64,000 bases of DNA from Lentibacillus sediminis (GTDB taxonomy: Bacteria > Bacillota > Bacilli > Bacillales > Amphibacillaceae): the NCBI RefSeq assembly GCF_002763455.1, contig NZ_NIXK01000005.1, positions 62,001 through 126,000 on the forward strand, read 5' to 3'. The position numbers and the translations under genes are program-made. This document shows positions 1-9,181 of the stretch, in pieces. Under the pieces are notes generated by a model. That model made no database searches, was not told the DNA's origin, and was given only the letters and a program-made list of their open reading frames with translations. The stretch's first letter is position 1, and each line of letters starts with the position of its first letter.

Positions 1-89
1 GATGTGTTAATTCCTTTTTCTATAAGCTGGACGCCACTGTCGTTGGCTCCAGTTAAATCATCCGCAATAATCCCAATACATTGTTCCAT
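1..89 (-). CDS. Four-carbon acid sugar kinase family protein, N-terminal fragment
   Basis: Only the first 29 codons lie in the window; the gene continues beyond base 1. The N-terminus reads MEQCIGIIADDLTGANDSG, the signature opening of the four-carbon acid sugar kinase family (former DUF1537; OtnK/DtnK/DenK type). These enzymes phosphorylate C4 sugar acids such as D-threonate or erythronate at an early catabolic step. A GGGGAG ribosome site sits just upstream of the ATG. The KdgT-type permease gene lies upstream in the same direction, so both are probably co-transcribed and the permease may import the kinase's substrate. A PdxA2-type dehydrogenase would be expected next, outside the window. 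The family call is fairly secure; the substrate is not. Confidence 0.8.
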   Translation of the reverse strand, partial: MEQCIGIIADDLTGANDSGVQLIEKGINT

Positions 90-111
90 AGTTACTCCCC
101 ATTTATATAAA

Positions 112-1095
112 TTATTCTGCTACATAATCATCCGGTACTTTGACGCCTTTTTTCTCCAGGCGTTTTACCAGGAATCCAATATAAAGTGGGAGCAGAATCG
201 CCGTTGTAACGGTTGAAGCCGCAACCTGTACTGTTGCCAGGTCAACGTGGGCTGCAAAACTTGCACTGGCAGCAGCAATGGCAGCAGGTGTAGCTACCGC
301 ATTACCAGCAGTTGAACCTTCAGCTGCTCCCGCAATAGGATTCCATTTGAATGCTTTAAACACAAAGTATCCAGCTGTACCTGTTAAGAATACCGTTGCC
401 AATCCAAGAATAATTCCTGAAAGACCACCATTAATAATCGCGTTAAAATCTATTCCCATACCTAATGCAAAAGCAAAGAATGGAATGAGCATAGCACTTC
501 CTTTATCAAGGAACGCCCTCATTTCTTCATCCAGATTACCTAATACCATACCAACAATAATTGGCAGTAAAACAGCAACGAATGAAACAAAGGAGAACAA
601 CCCGTCAACAAATCCCATTGCACCAAAAATAGACAAGGCTACCATGGTAAAGAAAGGACCATCATTCAATGCAAGCAATGAATAGGCTGCACGGTCTGTT
701 TTATCCCCATATTGACCAACAAGCGCAACATATAGACCACCATTACTGTTCGTCATGGCAGCAATAATTGCAATCGGTGCCAATCCCAGCCAAAGGCCAC
801 TTTCACCTGCCATCATATAAGCAATCAGACCAAATCCGGCACCTACAAACCATTTTGTTGCAAGCAATGTTGCACCTTTTCCAAGACTTACCCCAACATT
901 ACGGAGATTGATCTGGGCTCCGGTACATAATAGAAATAGTGCAATAAGCGTATTTGCTCCATCTACAAATAAGGCCTGAGTTAAGTTGCCAATTCTTAAT
1001 AGGTCAGGTGCAAAGGTATTCAATATTGCAGCAAGCAACAATGGTACGACCATCATACCCCCAGGAATTCTCTCCAACGTCGCTTTTATTTTCAT
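112..1095 (-). CDS. 2-keto-3-deoxygluconate permease family transporter
   Basis: A 327-residue hydrophobic protein with about ten predicted membrane segments. The conserved stretches PGGMMVVPLLLAA near the N-terminus, the AMTNSNGGLYVAL region near residue 115, and GNAVATPAAIAAA near residue 270 match the KdgT family of secondary sugar-acid carriers. Family members import 2-keto-3-deoxygluconate with protons. Here it sits directly before a C4-acid-sugar kinase and beside a PrpR-like regulator, so the real substrate may be a C4 sugar acid rather than KDG. The start is the ATG behind a GGGGGAG site. A cre-like sequence lies about 55 bases upstream. Length and membrane pattern fit the family; the specificity is inferred only from neighbours. 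Confidence 0.85.
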   Translation of the reverse strand: MKIKATLERIPGGMMVVPLLLAAILNTFAPDLLRIGNLTQALFVDGANTLIALFLLCTGAQINLRNVGVSLGKGATLLATKWFVGAGFGLIAYMMAGESGLWLGLAPIAIIAAMTNSNGGLYVALVGQYGDKTDRAAYSLLALNDGPFFTMVALSIFGAMGFVDGLFSFVSFVAVLLPIIVGMVLGNLDEEMRAFLDKGSAMLIPFFAFALGMGIDFNAIINGGLSGIILGLATVFLTGTAGYFVFKAFKWNPIAGAAEGSTAGNAVATPAAIAAASASFAAHVDLATVQVAASTVTTAILLPLYIGFLVKRLEKKGVKVPDDYVAE

Positions 1096-1147
1096 GTTTT
1101 CTCCCCCTCATATAAATTTTGTTTCAATATAAAACACCAGGAAAAAT

Positions 1148-1161
1148 ATAAAGCGTTTTCA
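1148..1161 (-). promoter_or_regulatory. Candidate catabolite-responsive element (cre)
   Basis: On the minus strand the sequence is TGAAAACGCTTTAT, which matches the CcpA-binding consensus TGWAANCGNTNWCA except for the last two bases. It lies in the leader or promoter of the KdgT-type permease gene, where CcpA repression of sugar-acid uptake would be expected. The site is seen in the sequence; its function is inferred. Confidence 0.5.
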
Positions 1162-1262
1162 GCTATTATATTAAAACATATCAACATAAATTGCAACACT
1201 TTTTTATTATTAATTTATGGAAATACCATTAATTCTATTCATTTGTTGCAAAATAAAACAAA

Positions 1263-1291
1263 AAAGAGATCCTTTCATAGGATCCCTCTTT
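1263..1291 (-). terminator. Terminator after the PrpR-like regulator gene
   Basis: Read on the minus strand, an AGAGGGATCCT/AGGATCTCT stem with a short loop is followed by a run of six Ts. It ends the regulator transcript just before the permease leader. Confidence 0.75.
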
Positions 1292-1300
1292 CTGTTTTAT

Positions 1301-3034
1301 CTATTCTTTTAACTTTCGCCATAGTGTTGATCGGTTTATACCTAATCTTTTTGCTGCATTTGACTGGTTGTTTCCTTCATCTGCAAGAACCTGCTTGATG
1401 ACTCGTTTTTCTATATCTTTTAATGTACCTTCAAGAGACACAGGTGCGGATCTGCCTTCTATTGCTGCAGCTGACTTGGCGTCATGTTTGTCCATCAATT
1501 CCTTGACATGTGAAGCCTCAATATAATTTGCTGAAGTGCTCATGCTTAATTCCCTGATTACCTTTTTAAGTTCTGTTAAATTTGCCGGCCAGTCATAGTG
1601 CTTAAGGGAGTCAATGGCTTCCGGTTTCATTCCAACCGTTTCATTACCTTCCTCCGCATGAAATTCAGCCAGAAAATAATCAACAAAACTTCCGATGTCC
1701 TCTTTTCTTTCCCGTAGTGGGAAAAGATGCAAGGTGGGGACGAAAAATTCCTTGTAAAGTCTTTGATTTTTTAAGTCATCTGTCATTCTTGCATTGGCAA
1801 CTATTTTAATTGTTTCTGGTAAAACGTGAAATATATCTAATAATGTGTCTTGCATCTCCTCAGATAAGGATTCCATATTTTTTATGATGACGGTCCCTTG
1901 CTGAATAGCCTGAAGTGTAGCTGACAAAAAATCAGTTTCCTCACCTTTTAAAAGAGACCCTTCAATTACGATAATCGGCGCTTTTTGGCCATACCTTTCA
2001 AAATGAATTTGTTTTGCTGCTGTATATTTTCCGGTCCCAGCTTCACCGATGATACACAGGGTTTCTTTGGTAGTTGCAAATTGTTCGATATTCATCCTTA
2101 GCTGACTTGCTTTAGTACTCTCACCTATAATTGGTATATGCCCCGGACTGCCGATAACACGGACAATTCTCTGCTTTGTTTTTCCCTTGGATTTATGAAA
2201 TAGAATCCCGACGATAGACTCAGACTCACTCCCTAAAAAGGCAAGTACCTCATATATCGTATTTTCATCCTCTATTTCATCCACCTGGTTTATTTTGTAT
2301 TGAAGAACTTTTTTGGCTATCCTTGGAAGGTGAGGTGATTCTGCAACCTCCTTTTGCGAGATCTCCCGGTCGAACGTCAAGTTTTTTTCGACGATTGTAT
2401 CATTCTGCATTAAAATAACTGGGAATGGGAGGGAGTTGAAGGTTTCTTGAAAATAATAAAATTGACTATTTACTCTTCTAAAGAAGTTATAAGACCGCCT
2501 TCCTTCCTCAAAAGCATCCATAATCGCTTCTTTTCCCGAGGTGATCAATACTCCTCTGAGTCCAACCTGTTCGGCAACTTGGACAGTAATCACATCGCCG
2601 ATCACAACCGAATATCCCTGCTCTTTTAGATTAATAAGGTGTCCTCGCACTTCACCTCTTGACTCGATCGTGACCATTTTAACGTCAAATTCCAGGATAT
2701 TGCATATGGTAGCCGCTCCCTGAGAAATATTAGCATAACCTACCAATGCTACACCCTGTTTAATCCCACGCAGGAGAGTGAAAACACGCAGCATATCATA
2801 ACCAGTTATATCAATATGAACAACAGGTATGGAGACAGCATTCTGAATCATCGTTGCCGTACCACCACGGCTGATAATTAACTCATAACCCTGTTTCTCC
2901 GCCGCTGTTGCTGCCTTGACCCCTTCATCCAGGTTTGCAACTGTTACATCCAGCTCGATATCTTCCGGTACATTTATTTTTTTGACAGTCTCTGCAAGCC
3001 CCTGATACGGAGCAATCATAAGTGTCTTGATCAT
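1301..3034 (-). CDS. PrpR-N domain regulator with degenerate sigma-54-type AAA+ domain
   Basis: A 577-residue protein. Residues 1-180 look like the PrpR/XylR-type sensor, with SRGGTATMIQ and PVVHIDITGYDMLR. A PAS-like linker follows (about 195-300). An AAA+ domain keeps a Walker A loop (GEAGTGKY, about residue 330). The C-terminus is a Fis-type helix-turn-helix (NQSNAAKRLGINRSTLWRKL). Two hallmarks of sigma-54 activators are missing: there is no GAFTGA loop, and the Walker B acidic pair is replaced by KNME in GTVIIKNMES. It is therefore unlikely to remodel sigma-54 holoenzyme and may act as a conventional activator or repressor, as TyrR does. It probably controls the adjacent C4-acid-sugar kinase and permease genes. 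No -24/-12 promoter was seen upstream of the permease gene. Confidence 0.85.
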   Translation of the reverse strand: MIKTLMIAPYQGLAETVKKINVPEDIELDVTVANLDEGVKAATAAEKQGYELIISRGGTATMIQNAVSIPVVHIDITGYDMLRVFTLLRGIKQGVALVGYANISQGAATICNILEFDVKMVTIESRGEVRGHLINLKEQGYSVVIGDVITVQVAEQVGLRGVLITSGKEAIMDAFEEGRRSYNFFRRVNSQFYYFQETFNSLPFPVILMQNDTIVEKNLTFDREISQKEVAESPHLPRIAKKVLQYKINQVDEIEDENTIYEVLAFLGSESESIVGILFHKSKGKTKQRIVRVIGSPGHIPIIGESTKASQLRMNIEQFATTKETLCIIGEAGTGKYTAAKQIHFERYGQKAPIIVIEGSLLKGEETDFLSATLQAIQQGTVIIKNMESLSEEMQDTLLDIFHVLPETIKIVANARMTDDLKNQRLYKEFFVPTLHLFPLRERKEDIGSFVDYFLAEFHAEEGNETVGMKPEAIDSLKHYDWPANLTELKKVIRELSMSTSANYIEASHVKELMDKHDAKSAAAIEGRSAPVSLEGTLKDIEKRVIKQVLADEGNNQSNAAKRLGINRSTLWRKLKE

Positions 3035-3312
3035 TTACGGTCCTCACTTGTTGCATTTTTCAACAGGTTTATTATTACATATTTGGGTGGGGATGTCTAT
3101 TGGGGGTGCCTGTCACTCCCCGAATTTTGTCGATTATTAGAAATAAAAAAGGCTTACATATAGGTTAGTAAAAATTAACCAGCCCGGGCACGGATATTTT
3201 CATATTCTCTAAGAATTTTCTCCCTTTGAAGTTGGGATATTATTCTCATCTCTTTTGGATCTGGACCGTATTATTACTATTAAATGAAAGAGGCAATGAG
3301 AGGGAGATACAT

Positions 3313-4110
3313 CTACCCCAACATAAACCCATAAACACTCTCTCCAATCTCCGCCAACCCCCGTCTAGACTCCAAATCATCCGCCCCGCAGGAAAGAACC
3401 GAAACAGCTATACACTCATCCCCCACAGAAAAGATCCCCACATCATGCCTCACACCAGGAACCCAGCCAGTTTTATTTGCAAGTTCCCATCTTGCACCTT
3501 CCTCGAAGTGTTCTAATTCTTGGTATGGGAGATCACCAGCCAGACAGTCTCTAATTTGCTGTCTTTTCATAATATCGATCATTTGATTAGAAGCTTCAGC
3601 AGAAACCACTCCCCCTTTATGGAGTTTTTTCAAGAACACTCCCACATCCCGTGATGTAAGCTCATTTTTTACTTTGCGATCACCAATCATCATCTTATGA
3701 TAAAACGAACTCTTCTCCATACCTATTTCCTGCATGGTTTTTTGAATGTTATCCACACCGACCAGATCGATCAAGACATTCGTTGCGGTATTATCACTTT
3801 GAATGATCATGAGCATCATCAGGTCATAGATTGCCAGATTTGGATTTTGCGTCATATGCTGCAAAACACCAGACCCTCCAACCATATCTTCTTTTCGAAG
3901 TGACAGCGTACCGTGAATATCGATATTACCTTTCTCCGATTCAGCGAAAACCGCAGCCATTATTGGGAGCTTGATAACACTTGCAGCATAGAATAGATTG
4001 TCCGCATGGTGCTCCCACTTTTCGCCGGTATTTAAGTCTTCAAGTACAATCCCCCATTCGCCGCCAGTCGCCTGAATGGTTGATTGAACCTTTTCGATTA
4101 GTTTTTGCAT
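3313..4110 (-). CDS. Serine hydrolase, class A beta-lactamase-like fold
   Basis: A 265-residue protein with the penicillin-interacting motifs in order: SVIK (SxxK, about residue 42), SDN in the QSDNTATNVL stretch (about residue 105), and a KTG triad in NKTGWVPGVRHD (about residue 210). No signal peptide or lipobox is visible, so unlike secreted beta-lactamases it is probably cytoplasmic. It belongs to the beta-lactamase2 group, often annotated only as serine hydrolase. The start was chosen at 4110, where GGGAGG lies eight bases upstream; an in-frame start 16 codons earlier has no ribosome site. The substrate is unknown, and resistance activity should not be assumed. Confidence 0.82.
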   Translation of the reverse strand: MQKLIEKVQSTIQATGGEWGIVLEDLNTGEKWEHHADNLFYAASVIKLPIMAAVFAESEKGNIDIHGTLSLRKEDMVGGSGVLQHMTQNPNLAIYDLMMLMIIQSDNTATNVLIDLVGVDNIQKTMQEIGMEKSSFYHKMMIGDRKVKNELTSRDVGVFLKKLHKGGVVSAEASNQMIDIMKRQQIRDCLAGDLPYQELEHFEEGARWELANKTGWVPGVRHDVGIFSVGDECIAVSVLSCGADDLESRRGLAEIGESVYGFMLG

Positions 4111-4311
4111 ATGGCATGCCTCCCATAATTTAGGTTCACTTGTACCTACTTTCGACAACCATCCTTGGACTTCCTGCCCGAACAGCTATCTTTTCTAATC
4201 CAGCTGACTCTATTAAACCTAACAATCAACGTTCAGACATCTCTTCATGGTATGTTTCATTATTTGTATAATTCACTGCATTGGTATATTATGTATATGA
4301 GGTGGTTATCC

Positions 4312-4449
4312 ATGGACGATAATTCCACGACAAATAACGAAGTGGACAATAAAGACCCGTTACATCAACTTATTGGCCTGGTAAAAGACACCTCCAAGCA
4401 GGGTTCCACAAAACATGATCTTGATATTTATTTAAGTGACCAAGCGTAA
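4312..4449 (+). CDS. Small acidic protein of unknown function (45 aa)
   Basis: A 45-codon reading frame with a good GAGGTGG ribosome site six bases before the ATG, and a strong terminator immediately after the stop codon. The product is hydrophilic and Asp/Asn-rich at its N-terminus (MDDNSTTNNEVDNKD), with the later stretch HQLIGLVKDTSKQGS. It has no membrane segment or signal peptide. The ribosome site and tight terminator argue for a real monocistronic gene. I do not recognise the family. Confidence 0.6.
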   Translation: MDDNSTTNNEVDNKDPLHQLIGLVKDTSKQGSTKHDLDIYLSDQA

Positions 4450-4483
4450 AGCTCAGAGCATATCAAACACTCTGAGCTTTTTT
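4448..4483 (+). terminator. Terminator of the small acidic protein gene
   Basis: An 11-bp perfect stem, AAAGCTCAGAG/CTCTGAGCTTT, with an 11-base loop and a T run. It overlaps the stop codon of the 45-codon gene. Confidence 0.85.
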
Positions 4484-4522
4484 GTAAGTAATTTTATGAT
4501 CAAGCACTCCGAGCATGCACCG

Positions 4523-5818
4523 CTACCGAACAACCTGCTCATACCTGTAATAATCCCTCGCCATCATCACAGCCTCATTCGCATCAACATACCCCCACTG
4601 ATCATCAAACATCGCCGGAGCCGTAGTCTGCAAAATGCTTTTCACATCATTCGGACTCAAGGCGGGATTGGCTTCAAGCATCAATGCAACGACTCCTGCA
4701 CAAATGGGAGTTGCCATGGACGTGCCGGATAATTGGATATAATGCTCATCGATAATTTGTTCTGGCAATTGGGTTTCCAATGCGGATCCTGGTGCTAGAA
4801 GCGAAATAATATCCGTACCTGGTGCATAAATGTCCGGCTTTACAAGTGAGTCAATCGTTGGCCCGCGACTAGAGTATTCCGCAATTTCATCATCAGACCG
4901 TTCCTCGGTATTTTGATCCACCGCTGATCCAACCGTGATGATGAACGGATTAATGGCCGGCGTACTGATTGTCATTGCCGCTGGGCCGTCGTTTCCTGCA
5001 GCTGCACAAACAACGATTCCTTGATGCCATGCTTCCTGAACAGCTTGTGACAACGGATCGTCCCGATAAGATTCATAAGCTGGCGCTCCTAAGGAAAGGG
5101 AGATAATCCGGATATTGTAGTCCTCTTTGTGCTCTATACACCAGGTAATGCCTTGTATGATGGTGGACAGCCTTCCACCGCCATTTTGATCCAGCGCTTT
5201 GACCCCGATAAGCGAGGCTTCTGGTGCCGGACCGGCATATTCTCCCTCTGCTTGATAGCCATCACCAGCCGCGTCCCCGGCGCAATGTGTTCCGTGCCCA
5301 TTATCATCATAGGCTTCCTCGTTATCATTGATAAAATCTTTAAACGCCACGATTCGATTCGCCTGCTCTGTTAAATCTGCATGCGGATAAATTCCCGTAT
5401 CAATTACCGCAATACCGACATTCTTCCCGGTAAAGCCAAGCTGTTCCTGTACGTTATTAGCGCCAATATGTCTTGTGGCAATGTCAAGAAACGCTGAAAC
5501 TGGACGATCGTAATAAATCCGGTCAACCGCCTCATGATCTTTAATGTTTCTTATCATCTTTGGTGTCAGGTGGCCACTGACATTATTCCTGATCCCTATC
5601 GCACTATCAATCTTGTTGTTTGCTTCCTTACGACAGATCGCCTGCACATCATCCATCTTATTTTTCTCAGTACCCTCAGCAAAATAGACAATGACAGGGA
5701 TGCTCTCCTCACTTGTTTCGTACGGATCTTGCTTTCGTCTGTGATGCAGCTGCTCCCTTAATCCCTGATCCAATTTCCGGCCGGCTTCTTCATACCATAC
5801 CCTTTTTCGGCTACTCAT
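4523..5818 (-). CDS. aprX: AprX-like intracellular subtilisin-family serine protease
   Basis: A 431-residue peptidase S8 protein. The catalytic triad is visible: Asp in AVIDTGIYPHADL, His in DNGHGTHCAGD, and Ser in SGTSMATPICAGVVALM, with the oxyanion Asn in AAAGNDGPAA. The N-terminal 120 residues resemble an inhibitor-type prodomain. There is no signal peptide, which agrees with Bacillus subtilis AprX (about 442 aa, expressed in stationary phase). The ATG is preceded by GGGGAGG at good spacing. The gene stands alone, facing the RpiR regulator gene across a 270-base gap. Confidence 0.88.
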   Translation of the reverse strand: MSSRKRVWYEEAGRKLDQGLREQLHHRRKQDPYETSEESIPVIVYFAEGTEKNKMDDVQAICRKEANNKIDSAIGIRNNVSGHLTPKMIRNIKDHEAVDRIYYDRPVSAFLDIATRHIGANNVQEQLGFTGKNVGIAVIDTGIYPHADLTEQANRIVAFKDFINDNEEAYDDNGHGTHCAGDAAGDGYQAEGEYAGPAPEASLIGVKALDQNGGGRLSTIIQGITWCIEHKEDYNIRIISLSLGAPAYESYRDDPLSQAVQEAWHQGIVVCAAAGNDGPAAMTISTPAINPFIITVGSAVDQNTEERSDDEIAEYSSRGPTIDSLVKPDIYAPGTDIISLLAPGSALETQLPEQIIDEHYIQLSGTSMATPICAGVVALMLEANPALSPNDVKSILQTTAPAMFDDQWGYVDANEAVMMARDYYRYEQVVR

Positions 5819-6091
5819 TTTTGTTTCCTCCCCGTGATTTTTTAAAAATCTACTTCCTGAGACAACATAGTAGAGTATTCCGTTTATGGAAGCATAGCAG
5901 GGTTGTGTAGATTTTACAATATGCCAAATTGACTAAAAATATAGGCTGGTATTGGCAGGCGATTACATACATTGAAAAAGGCCATGTTACCTGTAACTAA
6001 CACTTTAGAAGCCACCTGACCATTTTCATTACACACAGCACCTCTTCTCCTATATAATAAATATACGATTATTTTACATGGAGGTCCCCCA

Positions 6092-6898
6092 ATGCGCTCA
6101 ATCCTGGATCAAATCCAATTAAATTACCCGACACTAAGCAAAACGGAGAAAAAAGTTGCTGATTATGTCAGCCAGCACAATGAGGATTTGCTAAATATAC
6201 ATATTCAAGAATTAGCTGACAGGATTGATGTATCCGTGGCTGCTATTACACGCTTCTGCAAAAAAATTGGTGCAGCCAGCTTTGTTGAATTTAAAATCCT
6301 ACTGCGTGATGCGGTAGAACAAATTGATGAAACGCACGATGCGATCCATACTGTTAATCATATTTATCAAAATGTCATTAAGTCGACCAATTCACTTACC
6401 AACATCGATGTATATGAAAAAGCCTGTGAATGGATTATCAAAGCCGATCGGATCCATGTTTTCGGAATTGGAAGCTCCGGTTTATCCGCTGAGGAATTAA
6501 AGCTGCGTTTATCCAGAATGGGCTTTCCCGTTGATACGCACACCGATTCTCATGCCATGATCATTGCTGCTTCCATTCTTAAAACAAATGATATCGTCAT
6601 TGCCATTTCCAGTTCCGGTCAAACAAAAGAAATTATCGATGGGATTGAAGTTGCAAAACAAAAGGGATCTAAAGTCATTTCCATTACAAGCTATTCTTCA
6701 ACACCACTGGCCGATAATTCCGATCTTATGTTATATACATCAAGCATAATCCCTCACCAGTTAAAAGGATTTTTGAACAGCCAACTATCGATTTTATATT
6801 CTGTGGATATCCTGAGTATGCTGCTGCTGCAGAATCAGGAACTGAATAGAAAACACACACAAACACTCAGCGCCTTAAATGAATACAAAAAAATTTAG
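6092..6898 (+). CDS. MurR/RpiR family transcriptional regulator (amino-sugar locus)
   Basis: A 268-residue protein with an N-terminal RpiR helix-turn-helix (LADRIDVSVAAITRFCKKIG, residues 42-61) and a C-terminal SIS sugar-phosphate-binding domain (HVFGIGSSGLSAEELKLRLSRMG and AISSSGQTKEIIDG). GGAGG lies just before the ATG. It converges on nanE, so it probably senses a phosphosugar such as ManNAc-6-P or GlcNAc-6-P and controls the nanE/PTS pair. A TATAAT box lies about 35 bases upstream of the start. The family is certain; the ligand is inferred. Confidence 0.88.
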   Translation: MRSILDQIQLNYPTLSKTEKKVADYVSQHNEDLLNIHIQELADRIDVSVAAITRFCKKIGAASFVEFKILLRDAVEQIDETHDAIHTVNHIYQNVIKSTNSLTNIDVYEKACEWIIKADRIHVFGIGSSGLSAEELKLRLSRMGFPVDTHTDSHAMIIAASILKTNDIVIAISSSGQTKEIIDGIEVAKQKGSKVISITSYSSTPLADNSDLMLYTSSIIPHQLKGFLNSQLSILYSVDILSMLLLQNQELNRKHTQTLSALNEYKKI

Positions 6899-6922
6899 GA
6901 CTGGCGATGATAGCCAGTCCTA
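6897..6922. terminator. Bidirectional hairpin between the RpiR gene and nanE
   Basis: A 9-bp stem, AGGACTGGC/GCCAGTCCT, overlaps the end of the regulator gene and precedes the nanE stop. It lacks a strong T run on either strand but sits exactly between convergent genes. Confidence 0.55.
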
Positions 6923-6926
6923 TCTG

Positions 6927-7610
6927 TTATTTGATTGCTTCTGCAAATCCTTCTGTAATATTTTTTGGACGTGTAATCGCACTGCCCACCACAATAAAGT
7001 GTGCACCCAGTTCAAGCGCTCTTGCTGCCTTTGCAGGTGTATCCAATTTTCCTTCCGCAACCACTGGTATCGATATTTTGCCCACCAGTTGTTTTAAAAT
7101 CGAAAAATCGTTATCAGCAAGGCTGGTCCCTTCCGTTTCAGAAGTATAACCAATTAATGTGGTCGAAACACAGTCAAATCCTAATTCCTCCGCATTGATC
7201 GCTTCCTCCATCGTCGACACATCCGCCATCAGCGAAACTTCTGAGGCATGCTCCCGTACGTAAGCAACGAGATCTTCCAGTTGCTCACCGTCGGGCCGCT
7301 TTCGCCTGGTCGCATCCATGGCAATCATATCGACTTCTGCATCAAGCAATTCCTTTACTTCCTTTATTTTGGGTGTAATATAAATAGGACTGTCAGCATA
7401 ATCCTGCTTGACAATGCCGATGACCGGCAAGTCCACTTGTTGTTTAATCTCCATAATGTCCACTGCCGAATTGGCCCGAATGCCAGCCGCTCCTCCTTGA
7501 AAAGTAGCCAGTGCCATACGTCCCATAATAAACGAGGAGTGTAATGGCTCATCCTTGAGAGCCTGACAAGACACAACGAGTTGTTTTTCCAATTGGTTTA
7601 ATACATTCAT
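6927..7610 (-). CDS. nanE: N-acetylmannosamine-6-phosphate 2-epimerase
   Basis: A 227-residue TIM-barrel protein that interconverts ManNAc-6-P and GlcNAc-6-P, feeding amino sugars to NagA and NagB. Diagnostic stretches include GGAAGIRANS near the N-terminus, LPVIGIVKQDY, IAMDATRRKRPDG, DCVSTTLIGYTSET and the phosphate loop GAHFIVVGSAITRP. Length fits the family exactly. It begins three bases after the PTS gene stop, so the two are translationally linked. The pairing suggests that the PTS brings in ManNAc or a related sugar, and that NanE then converts it. Confidence 0.93.
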   Translation of the reverse strand: MNVLNQLEKQLVVSCQALKDEPLHSSFIMGRMALATFQGGAAGIRANSAVDIMEIKQQVDLPVIGIVKQDYADSPIYITPKIKEVKELLDAEVDMIAMDATRRKRPDGEQLEDLVAYVREHASEVSLMADVSTMEEAINAEELGFDCVSTTLIGYTSETEGTSLADNDFSILKQLVGKISIPVVAEGKLDTPAKAARALELGAHFIVVGSAITRPKNITEGFAEAIK

Positions 7611-7613
7611 CTT

Positions 7614-9158
7614 TTAATTATCCCCTAACGCTTCTTCCACTTCATTTTTTATTCCGGAAACTTCAGGTCCGTAGACAACCTGAACACCATTTCCGCTTGC
7701 GATAACACCTTTTGCACCTGTTTTCTTTAAATCATCTTTATTCACGAGATCCGATTGGTGCACGCTGACACGTAAACGAGTGGCGCATGCATCAACATCT
7801 TTAATATTTCCTTCACCGCCTAGACCGTCAATAATGGCATTTGCGCGCTCTGTTTTGGTGAAAGTAAATTCTTCCATTTCCTCATCTTCACGGCCCGGTG
7901 TTTTGAAATTGAATTTCTTAATCATGAACCGGAACGTGAAATAGTACAGGAAGAACCACACTACACCTATGATCGGTACAATATACCAGTTTGTTTTATC
8001 GGCTCCCTGCAGGACTCCAAACAACATTAAGTCAATAAACCCACCGGAAAATGTCTGGCCGATTGTGATTTCAAAAATGTGAGCCAGCATAAAGGCCAAT
8101 CCATCATAAAATGCATGAATCACGTATAGTACAGGCGCGATAAACAGGAATGAAAATTCAAGTGGTTCGGTAATACCTGTCAGAAATGACGTTAAACCGG
8201 CTGACAGCATAAGACCTGCAACCTTCTTTTTGTTCTTCGGCTTGGCTGTATGATAGATGGCAAGCGCTGCACCAAGCAGGCCAAACATCATTGTAATATG
8301 ACGCCCGGACATAAAGCGAGCCGTACCAATGAAAAATTGATCAACAGCTTCTGGATTTGCTAATTGTGCAAAGAAAATCCGCTGTGTACCTTCTATCAGT
8401 GCTCCATCGACAATCATCGAACCACCGAGGCTGGTTGTCCAAAATGGCAGATAAAAAATGTGATGCAGTCCAAATGGTCCCAGCAGTCTTAAAATAAATC
8501 CATAAATTAATGTACCAATATAGCCAGTCGCTTCTACCAGTCCGCCTAAAGAGAAAATACCTGATTGAATGATTGGCCACACGAAAAATAGGATAACCCC
8601 TAAAATAATAGCTGCAAACGACGTTACAATCGGTATAAAACGTGATCCGCCAAAGAACCCTAAAAACCTTGGGAGTTCAATTTTGTTGTAGCGCTGATGC
8701 ATCCAATAAGCTACCAATCCTAAAACAACACCACCGAACACACCTGTCTCCAGTGATTGGATACCTAAGGTTACACCTTGACCGGCTTCTGCAATATTCT
8801 CCACAGCCAGATCCCCGGTTATCGTCAGCATCGCATTGATAGTAGCATGCATCACCAGAAAACCTAATACTGCCGCAAGACCGGCTGTACCTTTATCAGC
8901 CCTTGCCAACCCAATAGCTATCCCGACAGCAAATATGAGAGGCAGATTGGCAAAAACAATATTACCCGCCGAGCTCATAATGGTAAAAATAGCTTGCAGC
9001 CAGGCTACATCAAGAAATGGATAAGCCTCTATCGTAGCCGGATTGCTGAAAGCACCGCCAATCCCGAGCAATAACCCCGCTGCAGGCAGAGTTGCAACCG
9101 GTAACATAAAAGATTTACCGAAACGCTGCGCCTGTTCAAAAAACGCTTTTCTCTTCAT
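7614..9158 (-). CDS. PTS system EIICB component, glucose/N-acetylglucosamine family
   Basis: A 514-residue fused permease. An EIIC domain of about ten membrane segments occupies residues 1-400 and contains LLPVATLPAAGLLLGIGGA-type N-terminal and ITEPLEFSFLFIAPVLYVIHA signatures. A cytosolic EIIB domain follows, with the phosphocysteine motif DVDACATRLRVSV near residue 460. There is no fused EIIA domain, so a shared EIIA must deliver the phosphate. Its coupling with nanE points to ManNAc, or possibly MurNAc or another amino sugar, as substrate; this is inference. It is the first gene of the operon, and palindromic operator-like sequences lie within 65 bases upstream. Confidence 0.88.
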   Translation of the reverse strand: MKRKAFFEQAQRFGKSFMLPVATLPAAGLLLGIGGAFSNPATIEAYPFLDVAWLQAIFTIMSSAGNIVFANLPLIFAVGIAIGLARADKGTAGLAAVLGFLVMHATINAMLTITGDLAVENIAEAGQGVTLGIQSLETGVFGGVVLGLVAYWMHQRYNKIELPRFLGFFGGSRFIPIVTSFAAIILGVILFFVWPIIQSGIFSLGGLVEATGYIGTLIYGFILRLLGPFGLHHIFYLPFWTTSLGGSMIVDGALIEGTQRIFFAQLANPEAVDQFFIGTARFMSGRHITMMFGLLGAALAIYHTAKPKNKKKVAGLMLSAGLTSFLTGITEPLEFSFLFIAPVLYVIHAFYDGLAFMLAHIFEITIGQTFSGGFIDLMLFGVLQGADKTNWYIVPIIGVVWFFLYYFTFRFMIKKFNFKTPGREDEEMEEFTFTKTERANAIIDGLGGEGNIKDVDACATRLRVSVHQSDLVNKDDLKKTGAKGVIASGNGVQVVYGPEVSGIKNEVEEALGDN

Positions 9159-9181
9159 TATTATTCCACCCCGCTTATTTT

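Noticed and set aside
1096-1300. Sigma-54 promoter upstream of the KdgT-type permease gene
   Set aside because: No GG-N10-GC -24/-12 pattern was found on the minus strand.
3102-3121. GGGGGTGCCTGTCACTCCCC hairpin, and a related AGTGACAGGTAC string near 59226
   Set aside because: These look like members of a short dispersed intergenic motif, but two partial copies are too few to claim a repeat family from one window.
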